From a virus: DNA of 47,062 bases. Under the pieces are notes generated by a model. It saw only the letters and a list, made by a program, of their open reading frames with translations, did not search any database and had not been told where the DNA came from. This document shows, piece by piece, positions 16,392 to 25,735 of this stretch. The DNA is taken from positions 1 through 47,062 of IMG/VR virus record IMGVR_UViG_3300033153_006082. The stretch is one strand, 5' to 3'. A program made the translations under genes and the position numbers. The stretch's first letter is position 1. The number at the start of each line of letters is the position of its first letter.

Positions 16392-17111
16392 TTAAGGGTT
16401 TTCTTCTATGCCCATTTCCCAGTAGTACGACATATCTTTCTCAATTTCGTTGTCTCCGTCAGGAGTCATATTGGTTAAAGTATTAACCATTTGTTCACTA
16501 AAATATTTCAACATACCAAGGGCAGCGGTAAGTCTTGGGTCGCCTTCTTTTTCGTAGCAGCGAACCTTAGCAAACTGAATAACGAAACTAACAAATTCTG
16601 GAATATCACAGTAAGAAGAATCATCTTCCATTCTGTTAGCGTTTCTTAAATAAAATAATTGTAGAACGTCGGTTATTGATTTATACGGTTTAGGGATCAT
16701 GTGGATATAAGGGAACTTTAGAACACCGTTAGCAGCAGAGTCGTTGAAAAGAGCATACTGGTAAACGTCATCCTCTACTAATTCCTCATAAGCTAGTTTT
16801 TCAAAAAGAGCTTCAGAGTTCTTAAACCTTTTAATCGTATAAACATCAGTACCGTCATTATAGATTAGGCCACGTATTTTAAGGCCGTAGATATTTGTTG
16901 GGAGAGTTACTTCTGTATCATCCTTAACAACACTTAGTTTTTGTCGGGTGAGAAAGTAATCTTCATATAAGGTGTGGATTTGTGCTTCAGCGTCGTCGAT
17001 AGCCTCGTTGACATAACCTATAAGTTCATCAGGAGTAATAAAAGTTTCTTGTTCGATTCCTAGGTCTCGACGAACTTTTTCTCTGATCTCTTTATATGTC
17101 CAATATTTCAC
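16392..17111 (-). CDS. Head-tail connector / tail adaptor protein
   Basis: A 239-residue protein with the look of podovirus adaptor proteins: an N-terminal helix KYWTYKEIREKVRRDLGI, a middle with LTRQKLSVVKDDTEVTLP and a FPYIHMIPKP strand, and a C-terminal helical part ending in a flexible acidic tail. It would bind below the portal and join head to tail. The GTG start at 17111 overlaps the TGA of the upstream gene (GTGA), with GGAGAG 7 bases before. An ATG at 17135 would add 8 residues but lacks a site. Confidence 0.65.
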   Translation of the reverse strand: MKYWTYKEIREKVRRDLGIEQETFITPDELIGYVNEAIDDAEAQIHTLYEDYFLTRQKLSVVKDDTEVTLPTNIYGLKIRGLIYNDGTDVYTIKRFKNSEALFEKLAYEELVEDDVYQYALFNDSAANGVLKFPYIHMIPKPYKSITDVLQLFYLRNANRMEDDSSYCDIPEFVSFVIQFAKVRCYEKEGDPRLTAALGMLKYFSEQMVNTLTNMTPDGDNEIEKDMSYYWEMGIEENP

Positions 17112-17605
17112 GGTAAACTCTCCGTTAGTTCCCAAGTCATGAGAAGGTCGTAATTATCTGGGTCACCAACTGCTGTGTTTAAAAATGTCTTAAAAAATAG
17201 AAGTGCTACTTCATTACAGGTCAATGCTTTATAGTTTTTTCCTAGTCTATTGTACGACATAAACCCGAGAAGTTTAAGCGCCAATCCAATTATCTGACCT
17301 TTATCGTAGTGCAATCCTTCTATATCTTCCACCCATTCTAGGAACTCCTTACGGGAAGTGTCAACTTCAAAGGTTTTTAAATTAACTAGCCGATAGTCTT
17401 GGAAAAAGCTGTAGGTTGTACGGTCTCGAACCCCTTTTGACGTACTATCTAGGCATTTTTCTCTACCAGTTTCGCTCTTAAAAATGAGGCAAAAATGGGA
17501 ATAGGAGGACCGCCTCCAAGGAGGCATTTTCTGAAAAAGCATTATGACCCAAGCAAAAATTGGGAAACGCATTTTAGGACGTACAGTGCAAACCACTATC
17601 TTCAT
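17108..17605 (-). CDS. Papain-like (permuted NlpC/P60-type) protein
   Basis: A 165-residue protein with the arrangement of circularly permuted NlpC/P60 papain-like enzymes: an early His in SSYSHFCLIF, a strand/turn region with KGVRDRTTYSF and YRLV, a helix DKGQIIGLALKLLG, and a late Cys in KALTCNEVALLFF. Such enzymes are amidases, peptidases or acyl hydrolases; in a virion operon this one could cut cell-wall or lipid substrates during entry, or process a virion protein. The fold call is from pattern only. Confidence 0.55.
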   Translation of the reverse strand: MKIVVCTVRPKMRFPIFAWVIMLFQKMPPWRRSSYSHFCLIFKSETGREKCLDSTSKGVRDRTTYSFFQDYRLVNLKTFEVDTSRKEFLEWVEDIEGLHYDKGQIIGLALKLLGFMSYNRLGKNYKALTCNEVALLFFKTFLNTAVGDPDNYDLLMTWELTESLP

Positions 17606-17621
17606 ATTTTTATAGTTCCGT

Positions 17622-17885
17622 TTATGTGTTGTCTTTATGGTTTTGAATAGTTGTAGTTAGTGTAGTTTGTTCCCCCGCAGTTAGTTCTTCTAGGAAGCAA
17701 ACCAATAATGAGTCACCGTTACAAATAACTTTAAATTTTCTGTTAGGTAAATTCTCTTCTATATCTTTAGCTAAGAATTTCTGATCCCCTTCCTGCCTTA
17801 TTTCTGCTAATACCAAGGCATCGTCGGACACGTACACTCTAGCTGGATTATTAACATTCCCTCTTTCAAAATTATAATTAAACAT
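17622..17885 (-). CDS. Small hypothetical protein of the tail-fibre region
   Basis: An 87-residue protein, beta-rich by eye (ARVYVSDDALVLAEI, FKVICNGDSLLVCFLEEL), with no recognised family. It follows a fibre gene with TAATG overlap and a GAGG ribosome site, so it could be a fibre chaperone or small tail component. Confidence 0.6.
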   Translation of the reverse strand: MFNYNFERGNVNNPARVYVSDDALVLAEIRQEGDQKFLAKDIEENLPNRKFKVICNGDSLLVCFLEELTAGEQTTLTTTIQNHKDNT

Positions 17886-18790
17886 TACGAATACCTCATA
17901 TCAATACCTAAGTATTTCTGGGTTGTCCCTATACCGTTATGGTCAACGTGGATACCCACAAAATCCCCAGCAACTAAACTACTTAATACCCCTGCTAAAT
18001 CTATTGCTGTTAATAAATTCACTGTGGCAGAATAGGTCGATGTTGTATCACTTTCTTGGTGAGTAGTTCTATCCTCACCTATTGAACCGTAACTAGAGTT
18101 TAAGTCTATATCTTGGACAGAAAAAGATCCCGAACTAAACCCAATCAATTCGATAGAAGTTAGTGAGGTAAAATCATGAGGAACTTTGAACGTAAAATAA
18201 GATTGGGCAGTAGAACCAGCGGATCTTACAGAATAACCGTCCGAGTTAGCTGTATCAGCACCAGCACTGAAAAATTTATGTTTTGTAGGGGTTCCTCCTG
18301 CGGGTGCTGCCCAAGAACCATCGGCCCTTAAGAAATTTATCGTCCCACCACCAAGTTTTTTTAGTAGTCCGTGCCTTCCTGTAGTAGCGTCAAGATCAGT
18401 ATTATCATCAGGGGTGTCAAGATCATCTAACTTAATAGCGTCAGCACCACCACTGTTATGTGACGATTGGTGAGAGGTAGGTGTACGAGTACCGCTAACA
18501 TCATCTAGAGTAGCGTCAGAAACTTTTGTATTAAGATTTGCAAGAGTGTCAGCAATATGTTCTCCACCACCTAAAGAGTGGGAAGTAACCGCTAAACTAA
18601 TTCCCTTCCAAGTAGGAGCAACACTGGTTAAAATATACCAATCAAGAGTATCGGTTTGTTTCGCTAGTTTACCAATGTCTCCAACAACAAAACCGGAAGC
18701 CCCTGTTCTAGCAGCGGCATTAGCATATTCGTAAGCGTGAGCAATATGGATGCCCTCGTCTACTGTCTGTTTAGAGTGTTGACCGCTCAT
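17885..18790 (-). CDS. Tail fibre or spike protein
   Basis: A 301-residue protein rich in Ser, Thr, Gly and Asp, with fibre-type features. The N-terminal helical region has HIAHAYEYANAAARTG. The middle has LDATTGRHGLLKKLGGGTINFLRADGSW, a pattern common in trimeric phage fibres, followed by a beta-rich C-terminal domain. It probably contributes to host recognition. AAGGAT precedes the ATG. Confidence 0.7.
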   Translation of the reverse strand: MSGQHSKQTVDEGIHIAHAYEYANAAARTGASGFVVGDIGKLAKQTDTLDWYILTSVAPTWKGISLAVTSHSLGGGEHIADTLANLNTKVSDATLDDVSGTRTPTSHQSSHNSGGADAIKLDDLDTPDDNTDLDATTGRHGLLKKLGGGTINFLRADGSWAAPAGGTPTKHKFFSAGADTANSDGYSVRSAGSTAQSYFTFKVPHDFTSLTSIELIGFSSGSFSVQDIDLNSSYGSIGEDRTTHQESDTTSTYSATVNLLTAIDLAGVLSSLVAGDFVGIHVDHNGIGTTQKYLGIDMRYS

Positions 18791-18792
18791 TA

Positions 18793-18990
18793 CTATCCTT
18801 CAGTGATAAATTCAAAATTATCGTTTAGTAAAATTTCAAAATTATTATTTACCATAACATCATGAGTAGTTGATTCTGCTGTCGTGGTAGTTTCTGATGC
18901 AGTTTCAAGTGCATCGATATGTTGTTTTATTCTTTTAAAGTTCTCAAGGATATATCTATCCTTCATCTCTTTCAACATTAATTTAATCAC
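18793..18990 (-). CDS. Small tail-region protein
   Basis: A 65-residue protein. The basic helical N-terminus (MLKEMKDRYILENFKRIKQHIDALE) is followed by a Thr/Ser linker and a repeat-like end (NNNFEILLNDNFEFI). The GTG start overlaps the TGA of the large tail protein (GTGA) with GGAGG 6 bases upstream. Function unknown. Confidence 0.6.
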   Translation of the reverse strand: MIKLMLKEMKDRYILENFKRIKQHIDALETASETTTTAESTTHDVMVNNNFEILLNDNFEFITEG

Positions 18991-21248
18991 GCATTACCTC
19001 CCAAGCTTCCCCCAATATAATCTTGTTGCTGTTGGCCTAGTAGTGCGTATAGGATGGTGAGATTCAGAAGTTTTAAAACCTCGTCTTTTGGAAACCCTTG
19101 AATAACCCATTTTTTACCTGCGCCATCAGTGAGGTTTCCAGCGTCATCTTTAACGGTAATTGTATCCACACCTTCTAAGAGAATCTCATACTCTTTAGTG
19201 TACCCGTCCTCTTCAAACGCTATAAAGTAACCACCCATTGACTCAGGCCAATCGTTAGCTACGGTATCATCTAATGTTACGGTTTTTGCTGTGGCATCGA
19301 CTGTTGCAGTATCAAATTCATCACTCTCCGTGATGATTGCATAGTCATTTTTAAGTTGGATTTGGCGGTAGGTACACCTTTGATCGTCACCTGCGAACCT
19401 ACGCATTTCCTCGATATAGCCTGCTGTTCCCCAGACAAATTCATCACCCCCCCATTTAAACAGTGGGTCTCCCCAGATAAAGTTACCTCTCCAACGTATA
19501 GCGGTTATTTCCCGCTCCCGTGTTCCTATATCGGTGATAGATACAGGTTGAAGAGAAAGGTTCGATATATTATCGCATTGAATGATTATTTTAGGGTTAA
19601 ATTTTCTATATTTTATTTCATTAAATGAAGTCGCCACTGTAATAAAATCATACAGAATCGCTTCTCTAAACCAATCGGCAGGAACTTTGGTTAAATCGAT
19701 TTTAGGGTGTGACAAAAGATCAGCACTGTGAGTGAAAATAAACCCACGCTTATCACCCCTTAACATAACACCATCTTTAAAAACCATACAAGATGGAGCA
19801 TAAGAATCTTGGTTTCCACCTGTTGTAAAACTAGAATCTGGGCGCATCCCGTAGCGGGTGTCCAGAATATAACTAAAGTCAACATCATCAGAAGGAGATT
19901 CGGAGGACTGTACCGACCACCAAACTTTACCTTCTATACTGTCGTATGTTCCAAAAATTCTTTGTTTTTGTAAATCAGTTTTAACGAACGCCTTATAGGT
20001 TTTATTGAAGCCATCACTTATTTTAAAAGTGTCGAAACCATCAGTGAAAGTAAAACCTTCCTGACTAGCGAAAACAACACCGTTCTGAGTTTGAGTAATT
20101 GATCCTTGGGAGATGCACCCATAAGTATCAGAAATTTTCTGATAGGTGGGAAGTCCTCCACCAAGTTCGTCAAAAAGTCCATCGACTCTGTAGATAGACC
20201 GCTTACATAAAACAATGACTCTATCTAGGTATGAACTAACACCTAGAATTTCATCATCTAGGTCAAGGAAGTTTAAGCTTGGGACAGAATCGGGGTCATC
20301 GACTTTAGATTGGTAAAGCCTGTTTTTTATAATTTCGGTTCCGATTTTTACGTTACCGTACCAACCTACACCATTGGCCACATGAACTGATTTAGATAGT
20401 GGTGGTTCGTTATTTTCTAAGACCCCGCCATCCGTATAAATAAGGGAATTGCCAATAAGAGTACCATCACCCAACGAATCATTATATACTGTCGTTCCAT
20501 TTGTGACTTCACCAACGTAGTATAGCGTTTGCGCATTGGCTTCAGTTCTGTAGATTCGTACTTTAACATTAGTAATATCCCTGTTGAAACCACCCGTGTT
20601 GTCTAGGATCGGGATGGCAGTTATCGAGACGCTGTTAGCATCAGGAGAATCAATATCAGTAATATTTACTAGAGTAGTTGGTCCGTGATCTTCGAAAGTT
20701 ACTGTCCCTACTTTATAAGAGTAGAAGTAGTAAAAAGCGTAGATATAACTATTTCCCCCGCCTGATGTTCCCGCTAAAATGGGATCACTAGCTAGGTCAG
20801 GAAGTCCACCTGATCTGAGTTGGAGTGTTCCAACATCATCTTTATATATTTTAATAGCTGGGGAGTATTCATCATTTGTAAGAAAAAGATGATCGTTCCA
20901 GCGTGATTTCGAAACGACAGAGTTTGCATCCCCTGCGCTAAAAGCAGAACCACCTGTAGGCCCTAGGATCGGGGTCCAGAAGGTACCGTTCTCTCGATAG
21001 ACAGTTGTATTGGCTTGAACTAAAAGGTCGTCATTAAGATAAATTAAGTCCCCTATACGGTTATTTCCAAGGGGTATTTGAGGCTTATCAGAGTCGTAAA
21101 AATCAGATCCCTCTATAGGGGTCAGTTTTCTGTTCTCCGTGATAGTGAAATTATTTGCGATGTTATACTTATTTAAAGGAGCATCTACGAAATTGTCTGT
21201 GATGCCGCCAGAGAAATCATCAAATAGTAGTGGGTTCGTTTGAAGCAT
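18987..21248 (-). CDS. Large tail tube/nozzle (stabilisation) protein
   Basis: A 753-residue beta-rich protein. It begins FDDFSGGITDNFVDAPLNKYNIANNF, a start typical of podovirus tail nozzle proteins (T7 gp12- or P22 gp10-like). Repeated blade-like segments follow (SRWNDHLFLTND, RVIVLCKRSIYRVDG, GVVFASQEGFTFTDG) that suggest a beta-propeller. It probably forms the lower tail tube to which fibres attach. AGGGAC ribosome site. Confidence 0.7.
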   Translation of the reverse strand: MLQTNPLLFDDFSGGITDNFVDAPLNKYNIANNFTITENRKLTPIEGSDFYDSDKPQIPLGNNRIGDLIYLNDDLLVQANTTVYRENGTFWTPILGPTGGSAFSAGDANSVVSKSRWNDHLFLTNDEYSPAIKIYKDDVGTLQLRSGGLPDLASDPILAGTSGGGNSYIYAFYYFYSYKVGTVTFEDHGPTTLVNITDIDSPDANSVSITAIPILDNTGGFNRDITNVKVRIYRTEANAQTLYYVGEVTNGTTVYNDSLGDGTLIGNSLIYTDGGVLENNEPPLSKSVHVANGVGWYGNVKIGTEIIKNRLYQSKVDDPDSVPSLNFLDLDDEILGVSSYLDRVIVLCKRSIYRVDGLFDELGGGLPTYQKISDTYGCISQGSITQTQNGVVFASQEGFTFTDGFDTFKISDGFNKTYKAFVKTDLQKQRIFGTYDSIEGKVWWSVQSSESPSDDVDFSYILDTRYGMRPDSSFTTGGNQDSYAPSCMVFKDGVMLRGDKRGFIFTHSADLLSHPKIDLTKVPADWFREAILYDFITVATSFNEIKYRKFNPKIIIQCDNISNLSLQPVSITDIGTREREITAIRWRGNFIWGDPLFKWGGDEFVWGTAGYIEEMRRFAGDDQRCTYRQIQLKNDYAIITESDEFDTATVDATAKTVTLDDTVANDWPESMGGYFIAFEEDGYTKEYEILLEGVDTITVKDDAGNLTDGAGKKWVIQGFPKDEVLKLLNLTILYALLGQQQQDYIGGSLGGNA

Positions 21249-21256
21249 TTAAGTCC

Positions 21257-21634
21257 CTACACATAAAGTACATTTAGATCGACTGTATTATCGTTACAGT
21301 AAACGTAAAACTGAGACACACCAATTTTCTCGGTGTCGAGGTAAAGTCTATCACCATTTGCTGAGTTTCTAAATACCACTTCATAGCTCTCGTAAGCTAG
21401 GCCCCCAACAACTGAAACTGCTTGCCTATAGATTCCATTGCCAACAGAGGCCCATCCAGCACTTGAAACTGCTTGATTGGAGTGTAAAAGAGCGGCAGAA
21501 CCAAGTTTAGTCGAGTCTACGCCTTCGTGACTATGGTCATTGATTTGTTGCCAGTTTGCTTCCATGGCATCGAAGTGTTGTTGACCTTTGTCGCCATCTT
21601 GAGGCTTTATGATTCCATAAGATAAAGTTATCAT
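21257..21634 (-). CDS. Tail-associated protein with HSHEG motif
   Basis: A 125-residue protein starting YGIIKPQDGDKGQQHFDAMEANWQQINDHSHEGVDSTKLG. This resembles the N-terminal attachment part of many phage tail and baseplate proteins (P.DGD.G...F..LE.N...I..H.HDG). The rest is beta-rich. It may link fibres to the tail tube. Its ATG overlaps the stop of the lipoprotein gene (ATGA). Confidence 0.65.
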   Translation of the reverse strand: MITLSYGIIKPQDGDKGQQHFDAMEANWQQINDHSHEGVDSTKLGSAALLHSNQAVSSAGWASVGNGIYRQAVSVVGGLAYESYEVVFRNSANGDRLYLDTEKIGVSQFYVYCNDNTVDLNVLYV

Positions 21635-21930
21635 CGTCGTCTCTCACACCTTTTAAGTTTCCGCTTCATTGTCTCATACTCTTCCATTATTTTCAGAACA
21701 GCAATTTCCATTTTTTCACGGTCACTAGGGTTAGTACACATATAGCCCCGAGATTCTTCTAATTCCATTTCCACTTCGCGGTCAGGATCGTCCTCGTCGA
21801 GAGCGGTATTAATACAGAACATTGAATCAGTTAACTGAATACAATCTTGTATTTTGGGAAGCTCTAAATGCTTACAGCTACTTGCCGCCCAAATTATGAA
21901 AACGACGCAAAAGATTTTTGAGGTTTTCAT
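21631..21930 (-). CDS. Lipoprotein, possible outer-membrane spanin
   Basis: A 99-residue protein with a signal peptide and a lipobox: hydrophobic residues 5-17, then AASSC, so it should be cleaved and lipidated at that Cys. The mature part is charged and helical with two further Cys and a basic end (KRKLKRCERRR). It overlaps the preceding gene by 53 bases in another frame, the arrangement typical of Rz/Rz1 spanins. It is larger and less proline-rich than usual Rz1, so the spanin call is tentative. Confidence 0.6.
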   Translation of the reverse strand: MKTSKIFCVVFIIWAASSCKHLELPKIQDCIQLTDSMFCINTALDEDDPDREVEMELEESRGYMCTNPSDREKMEIAVLKIMEEYETMKRKLKRCERRR

Positions 21931-22123
21931 CGTTTTGTTCTTCCTTTGGTTTCTGCCGTTCTACATTTATTTGTTGAGTGACTTTCTCTTTAACTTTTTG
22001 TTTCTTCTCGTAGTGCTTATGGATACGAGATTCTTGGAATTGCTCCCAAGCAACGTCTACAAATTTAAAAATGGAAGCGACCACTTTGATCGCCTCCAAG
22101 ATTGATTTTAAATAAGCTAACAC
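21878..22123 (-). CDS. Small protein with amphipathic N-terminus and charged helix
   Basis: An 81-residue protein. Residues 3-25 (AYLKSILEAIKVVASIFKFVDVA) are hydrophobic or amphipathic. The remainder is a very basic, Gln/Lys/Glu-rich helix. It starts with GTG overlapping the previous stop (TAGTG), and its end overlaps the lipoprotein gene. It could be the inner-membrane partner of that lipoprotein, but the N-terminal segment is weak as a membrane span. Confidence 0.55.
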   Translation of the reverse strand: MLAYLKSILEAIKVVASIFKFVDVAWEQFQESRIHKHYEKKQKVKEKVTQQINVERQKPKEEQNDENLKNLLRRFHNLGGK

Positions 22124-22602
22124 TAAAGAACCTTAACGAAAGCTAGAAGGGCAAGCGCAGCGGCCAATCCTTTTTCAACTTTCTCCATTAGTTCCTCTGA
22201 ATCTACAGCGTCACCTAAATGAGCGGCAGATACAGTAAGAAGTCGTTTAACTTCCTCAGTATCCAAATCTTTCAACTCAGCAGGCACCTCACCAACTTCG
22301 TCAAACGCTGGACCGAAATGAGGGAAAAGTTGAGTTAGAAGCACTAGATCAGCCGACGAGAATTTCCCATCATTTTTCTTAGCTTGCTTCAGAACTTTTC
22401 CTAGGCCAAAGACAAGGGCCAACACTTCTTCAGTATTTTTGGTTCCTTTCTTTACCTCGTTTTTCGCTTCAGCGTTTTCAACTTTTTCTTCAAACGAAGG
22501 TTCTGATTGCGCATCAGAGCTATCTTCACTTGCAGCAGAATCTTCTGGAACCACAGGGGCACCTTGTTCTTCAACTTCTTCATTTGCGTTTTCTTCACTC
22601 AC
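22123..22602 (-). CDS. Hypothetical protein, acidic N-terminus, helical C-terminus
   Basis: A 159-residue protein. The first 55 residues are acidic, low-complexity (E, S, D, A, P); the rest is helical with leucine-rich stretches, ending in a hydrophobic AALALLAFVKVL helix. The GTG start has AAGGAG 7 bases upstream. The hydrophobic end beside membrane genes allows a membrane role, but nothing is recognised. Confidence 0.6.
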   Translation of the reverse strand: MSEENANEEVEEQGAPVVPEDSAASEDSSDAQSEPSFEEKVENAEAKNEVKKGTKNTEEVLALVFGLGKVLKQAKKNDGKFSSADLVLLTQLFPHFGPAFDEVGEVPAELKDLDTEEVKRLLTVSAAHLGDAVDSEELMEKVEKGLAAALALLAFVKVL

Positions 22603-22605
22603 AGT

Positions 22606-22851
22606 TTACTCCTTATTAGTTTTACGTGGTGGCACTATCACGTTATTTTTCTTAATCAACAACCAATGTATGTCGTAGATTTTTTTATCATACTCTTTAT
22701 CAACTTCGTCGATCTTCTTCGCATTCCTTTTGGACCTTGAAATTGTATCATTCATTTCTGAACCAAAACTCCATGTAAACCCTAGCACAGCTAGAACTAT
22801 AGGCACCAAAAGGCACGAAGCAATAAATTTTCTCGGCTTAGTTGATAGCAT
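22606..22851 (-). CDS. Small single-pass membrane protein, possible inner spanin
   Basis: An 81-residue protein with a basic N-terminus, one membrane segment (FIASCLLVPIVLAVLGFTW, about 9-27) and a charged coiled-coil-like region (NDTISRSKRNAKKIDEVDKEYDKKIYDI), the layout of Rz-type inner spanins. The lipoprotein encoded three genes later would be the partner. The ATG at 22851 is favoured over a GTG at 22857; both overlap the upstream gene. Confidence 0.55.
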   Translation of the reverse strand: MLSTKPRKFIASCLLVPIVLAVLGFTWSFGSEMNDTISRSKRNAKKIDEVDKEYDKKIYDIHWLLIKKNNVIVPPRKTNKE

Positions 22852-23548
22852 TAGCACTCAAATAGGTTAATAGTTCATCTTTCATAGCTTGGGTAACAAC
22901 CACTCCATCAGGAGTAGACGCTGCTAATTTAACTTTAAATTTAGCTGGTCTGTAGTCGTTAAGGTCACCGAACAAATCAGCGTGACTAGCTTTTTGCTGG
23001 TCTTTTTGAGAAGTACTGAGACCATTCTTTAGGTTGTGTTTAATAACAATCTTCACACACATGTTGACAATATCTACAACCTTACTAGCGTATTCATCAA
23101 ACTTCTGATCTTCAATAACATCCTGAAAATCAACGTCAGCAGATTCAAGAGCATCCAACATATCGTTGTTATCTTCTAAAATAATTCGTTCTAGTTCTTT
23201 AGCTGGGTTTCTTACGTTAAATCCTGCTTGTAGGAACGCCCCATGAACATCATTAAGAGCTTCGAAACGATCTTTAATAGCTTCTACTCTAGCTAGTTCA
23301 TCTAAACGGGCTTGCTCGTATTCCGTTAGCTCTTGCTTATAGGCCACAAGTTCCGCATCCATTAACTCTTTAGATGGTTTAACTAAAGAAGGATGGCACA
23401 AAATCCTATCGTAAAAAGAAAGTGTTTCATTTTCATGTAGTCCGTAATTTACTTCACCGCGAGGAACCACAGAGGTATCTAAGATTCTATCTAGTAGAAC
23501 CGTGTAAGTACTCTCAAAAGTCAGAGCGTTGATTTCTTCAAAATTCAT
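22838..23548 (-). CDS. Hypothetical protein downstream of tail fibre, possible fibre assembly factor
   Basis: A 236-residue acidic, helical protein. Residues 65-110 form a long charged helix (AYKQELTEYEQARLDELARVEAIKDRF), probably coiled coil. It follows two large fibre genes with only 2 bases between, so a fibre chaperone or tail component is possible. No family is recognised. GAGG ribosome site. Confidence 0.6.
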   Translation of the reverse strand: MNFEEINALTFESTYTVLLDRILDTSVVPRGEVNYGLHENETLSFYDRILCHPSLVKPSKELMDAELVAYKQELTEYEQARLDELARVEAIKDRFEALNDVHGAFLQAGFNVRNPAKELERIILEDNNDMLDALESADVDFQDVIEDQKFDEYASKVVDIVNMCVKIVIKHNLKNGLSTSQKDQQKASHADLFGDLNDYRPAKFKVKLAASTPDGVVVTQAMKDELLTYLSANAIN

Positions 23549-23550
23549 AT

Positions 23551-25725
23551 TTACCTCAGTTTAGTAAACTTTCCTTGTGTGTAAACTTCATTATCTACTG
23601 TAAAACCAACAGCGAAACCAAAACCTACTGAAGCCACAGTGGCATCACAACGATGTTGAATCTCGAAAGTGGTTTGTTTTGTTATTGTAAACTTGCCTCT
23701 ACCCACCGATAAAGTGGTAGAACCCGGACTTGCGTTACTATAAATTGCCGATGCTTCGCCTACTGTTACCCCGTCTGTAATATTTCTTAGTCGTGCCGAG
23801 TGATATGTAACACGACAAGCTGGGGCGTGAAAATCGTAACTATATTCCCCTGCTTCTAAAGTGAATTGGTTGGCGCTCAGAGTACCAATTTCAGAGTCCC
23901 CTTCTACATCATTTAAAACTCTGGTTCTCCAATCTCCCGTCGTGAATGTTCCACCGTGGGTGTTGTTTGCTTTCTTATCTGTAAAAATAATAGTTTTTGG
24001 AATAGGTACCTGAGCTTCAAGCAATGCACTCTTTACATCAGTACCTTGGCGGTCAATAGTGACACCGAAAGGCCTGTCCTCAGAGGAACTACCCGCTATT
24101 TCTGTGTTAGCAACAAACCCTGAAGTAGTGATTGATGTAGGGGTTCCTAGTCGTCCAGAAGCCTCACAGTCTATAATTACTTTCGGAGCAACAGTAAAAA
24201 ATCCTGCTGTGAAAGTAACTGTTACAACACCAGCACTATCTCTGTTAACACTCGCTATAGCATCTTCCCCAGCAGCGTTCTTTCTTCCTTGGGAAGTAAT
24301 AGTAGCTGAACCGCTGTTAGCAATTCTGGCAGAAAAACTGTTTGCAGTATCACTAGCTGGACTAGTTACGTGCGACGCTTTAGATAGTAGGGAACAAGTA
24401 AGAGAAGGCCTAGTACCTGATGCGCCTGCTACGTTTGTTTGAACACGAATTATATCCCCAACTACAACAGGGAATGTTGCACTTAAATCTGCAACCCCTG
24501 ATAACCCGTGCTGGGCATATACCTCTAGTTGAGCAGGAAGTCCTATTGTGGGGGTGGTGGCGTTTTTTGTAATAGTCGCGGTACCGCCAATTTGTCCCTG
24601 ACAGTTGATACTAAAAAGACCGTCTTTAAGTATTGTGATTAATGAACCATTTGTGTTGTTAACAGATAGTCCGTTTCCTGTTACTTCTAAAACATCATCA
24701 TACTGTACAGTAGCGGCCTCGTTTCCCGATCCCCTTACGTCAGTGGTCAGGTCTTGAAGGCGTATTGTAGAAAACTCTACTAAATCTTTATAAACGAATG
24801 GGTTAGTACTTACTTCAAGTTCATCAAGAACTAAAATCTTCCCACTATTACCAACCTTAACAAACGCACCTAAGCGAATGTCAGTAGCGGCAGAAGGAAT
24901 GAAAACAGAAGTACTGTACCTAGTGTTACCCCCCTCTGTTTCGAAAGTGTCTAAATCACTCGTAAGGATTGAACTGTCCTGAACATTATAAAGAACAAGC
25001 TGAATATCTCCAGCGTCACCATCATAGGTGTAGTAACCAGTGATACCAACGTACTGTCCTTTTTGTTTCGATTCAAGAGTATGGGCAGGCATTGCAAAAT
25101 AGTCATTTGTACTAGCAGCGCCCATTGTATATTTTAATGACCGAGTACCCGCAATAGGTGCCCCTGTTTCATCAGCGAGAGTACCGTTTAGAACTCCACC
25201 ACCCAAGAAGGCAGCGTTGTTACCAGTGGAGGCATCAGCCGCGTTGTTTGTCTGAAAATCTTCGATTAGGAAAACGTCTAGTCCTCCACCACCTGAACCA
25301 ATTTGTTGTTCGTTACCTTCTTCATCGAGTAGGTAGGCTTTACGATCTGCTTTTACATAGAGTAAGGCGTTTCCTGCTGCGGGGTTTGAAGGAGTGGTTT
25401 GGTGAGGGAATAAAATAGTTGGAAGCGCCTTATTAGTTAGTGTTTGCGCCTCTGCTAAAAGAGCAACAGTATCCGTTGCTGCTGGAAAAGTAATTGTCTC
25501 AACACCATCGGGTGAGAGGTTACCCATTATGTTTCCAGTTAAAGTTTTATTAGTAAGTGTTTGGGTGTCGTTCTGAGAAACAATAACTCGGACAGCCCCG
25601 TTGTAAAATCTCAAATTATTAGCGACAGTATCATACCAGAAGCGACCATTTATGAGGCCTGTGCCTGTAGGATCAGCGGCTAAAAGCTCTGCTTGCGCTC
25701 GTTCTAATTGACCGTATACTTTCAA
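23551..25725 (-). CDS. Large tail fibre protein
   Basis: A 724-residue fibre with the repeated module seen in many phage fibres: INGRFWYDTVANNLRFYNGAVR, NDTQTLTNKTLTG, AEAQTLTNKALP and YVKADRKAYLLDEEG. Long Ser/Thr/Gly/Asn-rich beta domains and a C-terminal receptor-binding-like part follow. The start codon is TTG, with AAGGAG 7 bases upstream. It shares the SNPAAGN.LYVKAD segment with the neighbouring fibre, suggesting duplication of a module. Confidence 0.8.
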   Translation of the reverse strand: MKVYGQLERAQAELLAADPTGTGLINGRFWYDTVANNLRFYNGAVRVIVSQNDTQTLTNKTLTGNIMGNLSPDGVETITFPAATDTVALLAEAQTLTNKALPTILFPHQTTPSNPAAGNALLYVKADRKAYLLDEEGNEQQIGSGGGGLDVFLIEDFQTNNAADASTGNNAAFLGGGVLNGTLADETGAPIAGTRSLKYTMGAASTNDYFAMPAHTLESKQKGQYVGITGYYTYDGDAGDIQLVLYNVQDSSILTSDLDTFETEGGNTRYSTSVFIPSAATDIRLGAFVKVGNSGKILVLDELEVSTNPFVYKDLVEFSTIRLQDLTTDVRGSGNEAATVQYDDVLEVTGNGLSVNNTNGSLITILKDGLFSINCQGQIGGTATITKNATTPTIGLPAQLEVYAQHGLSGVADLSATFPVVVGDIIRVQTNVAGASGTRPSLTCSLLSKASHVTSPASDTANSFSARIANSGSATITSQGRKNAAGEDAIASVNRDSAGVVTVTFTAGFFTVAPKVIIDCEASGRLGTPTSITTSGFVANTEIAGSSSEDRPFGVTIDRQGTDVKSALLEAQVPIPKTIIFTDKKANNTHGGTFTTGDWRTRVLNDVEGDSEIGTLSANQFTLEAGEYSYDFHAPACRVTYHSARLRNITDGVTVGEASAIYSNASPGSTTLSVGRGKFTITKQTTFEIQHRCDATVASVGFGFAVGFTVDNEVYTQGKFTKLR

Positions 25726-25735
25726 AACTGACTCC

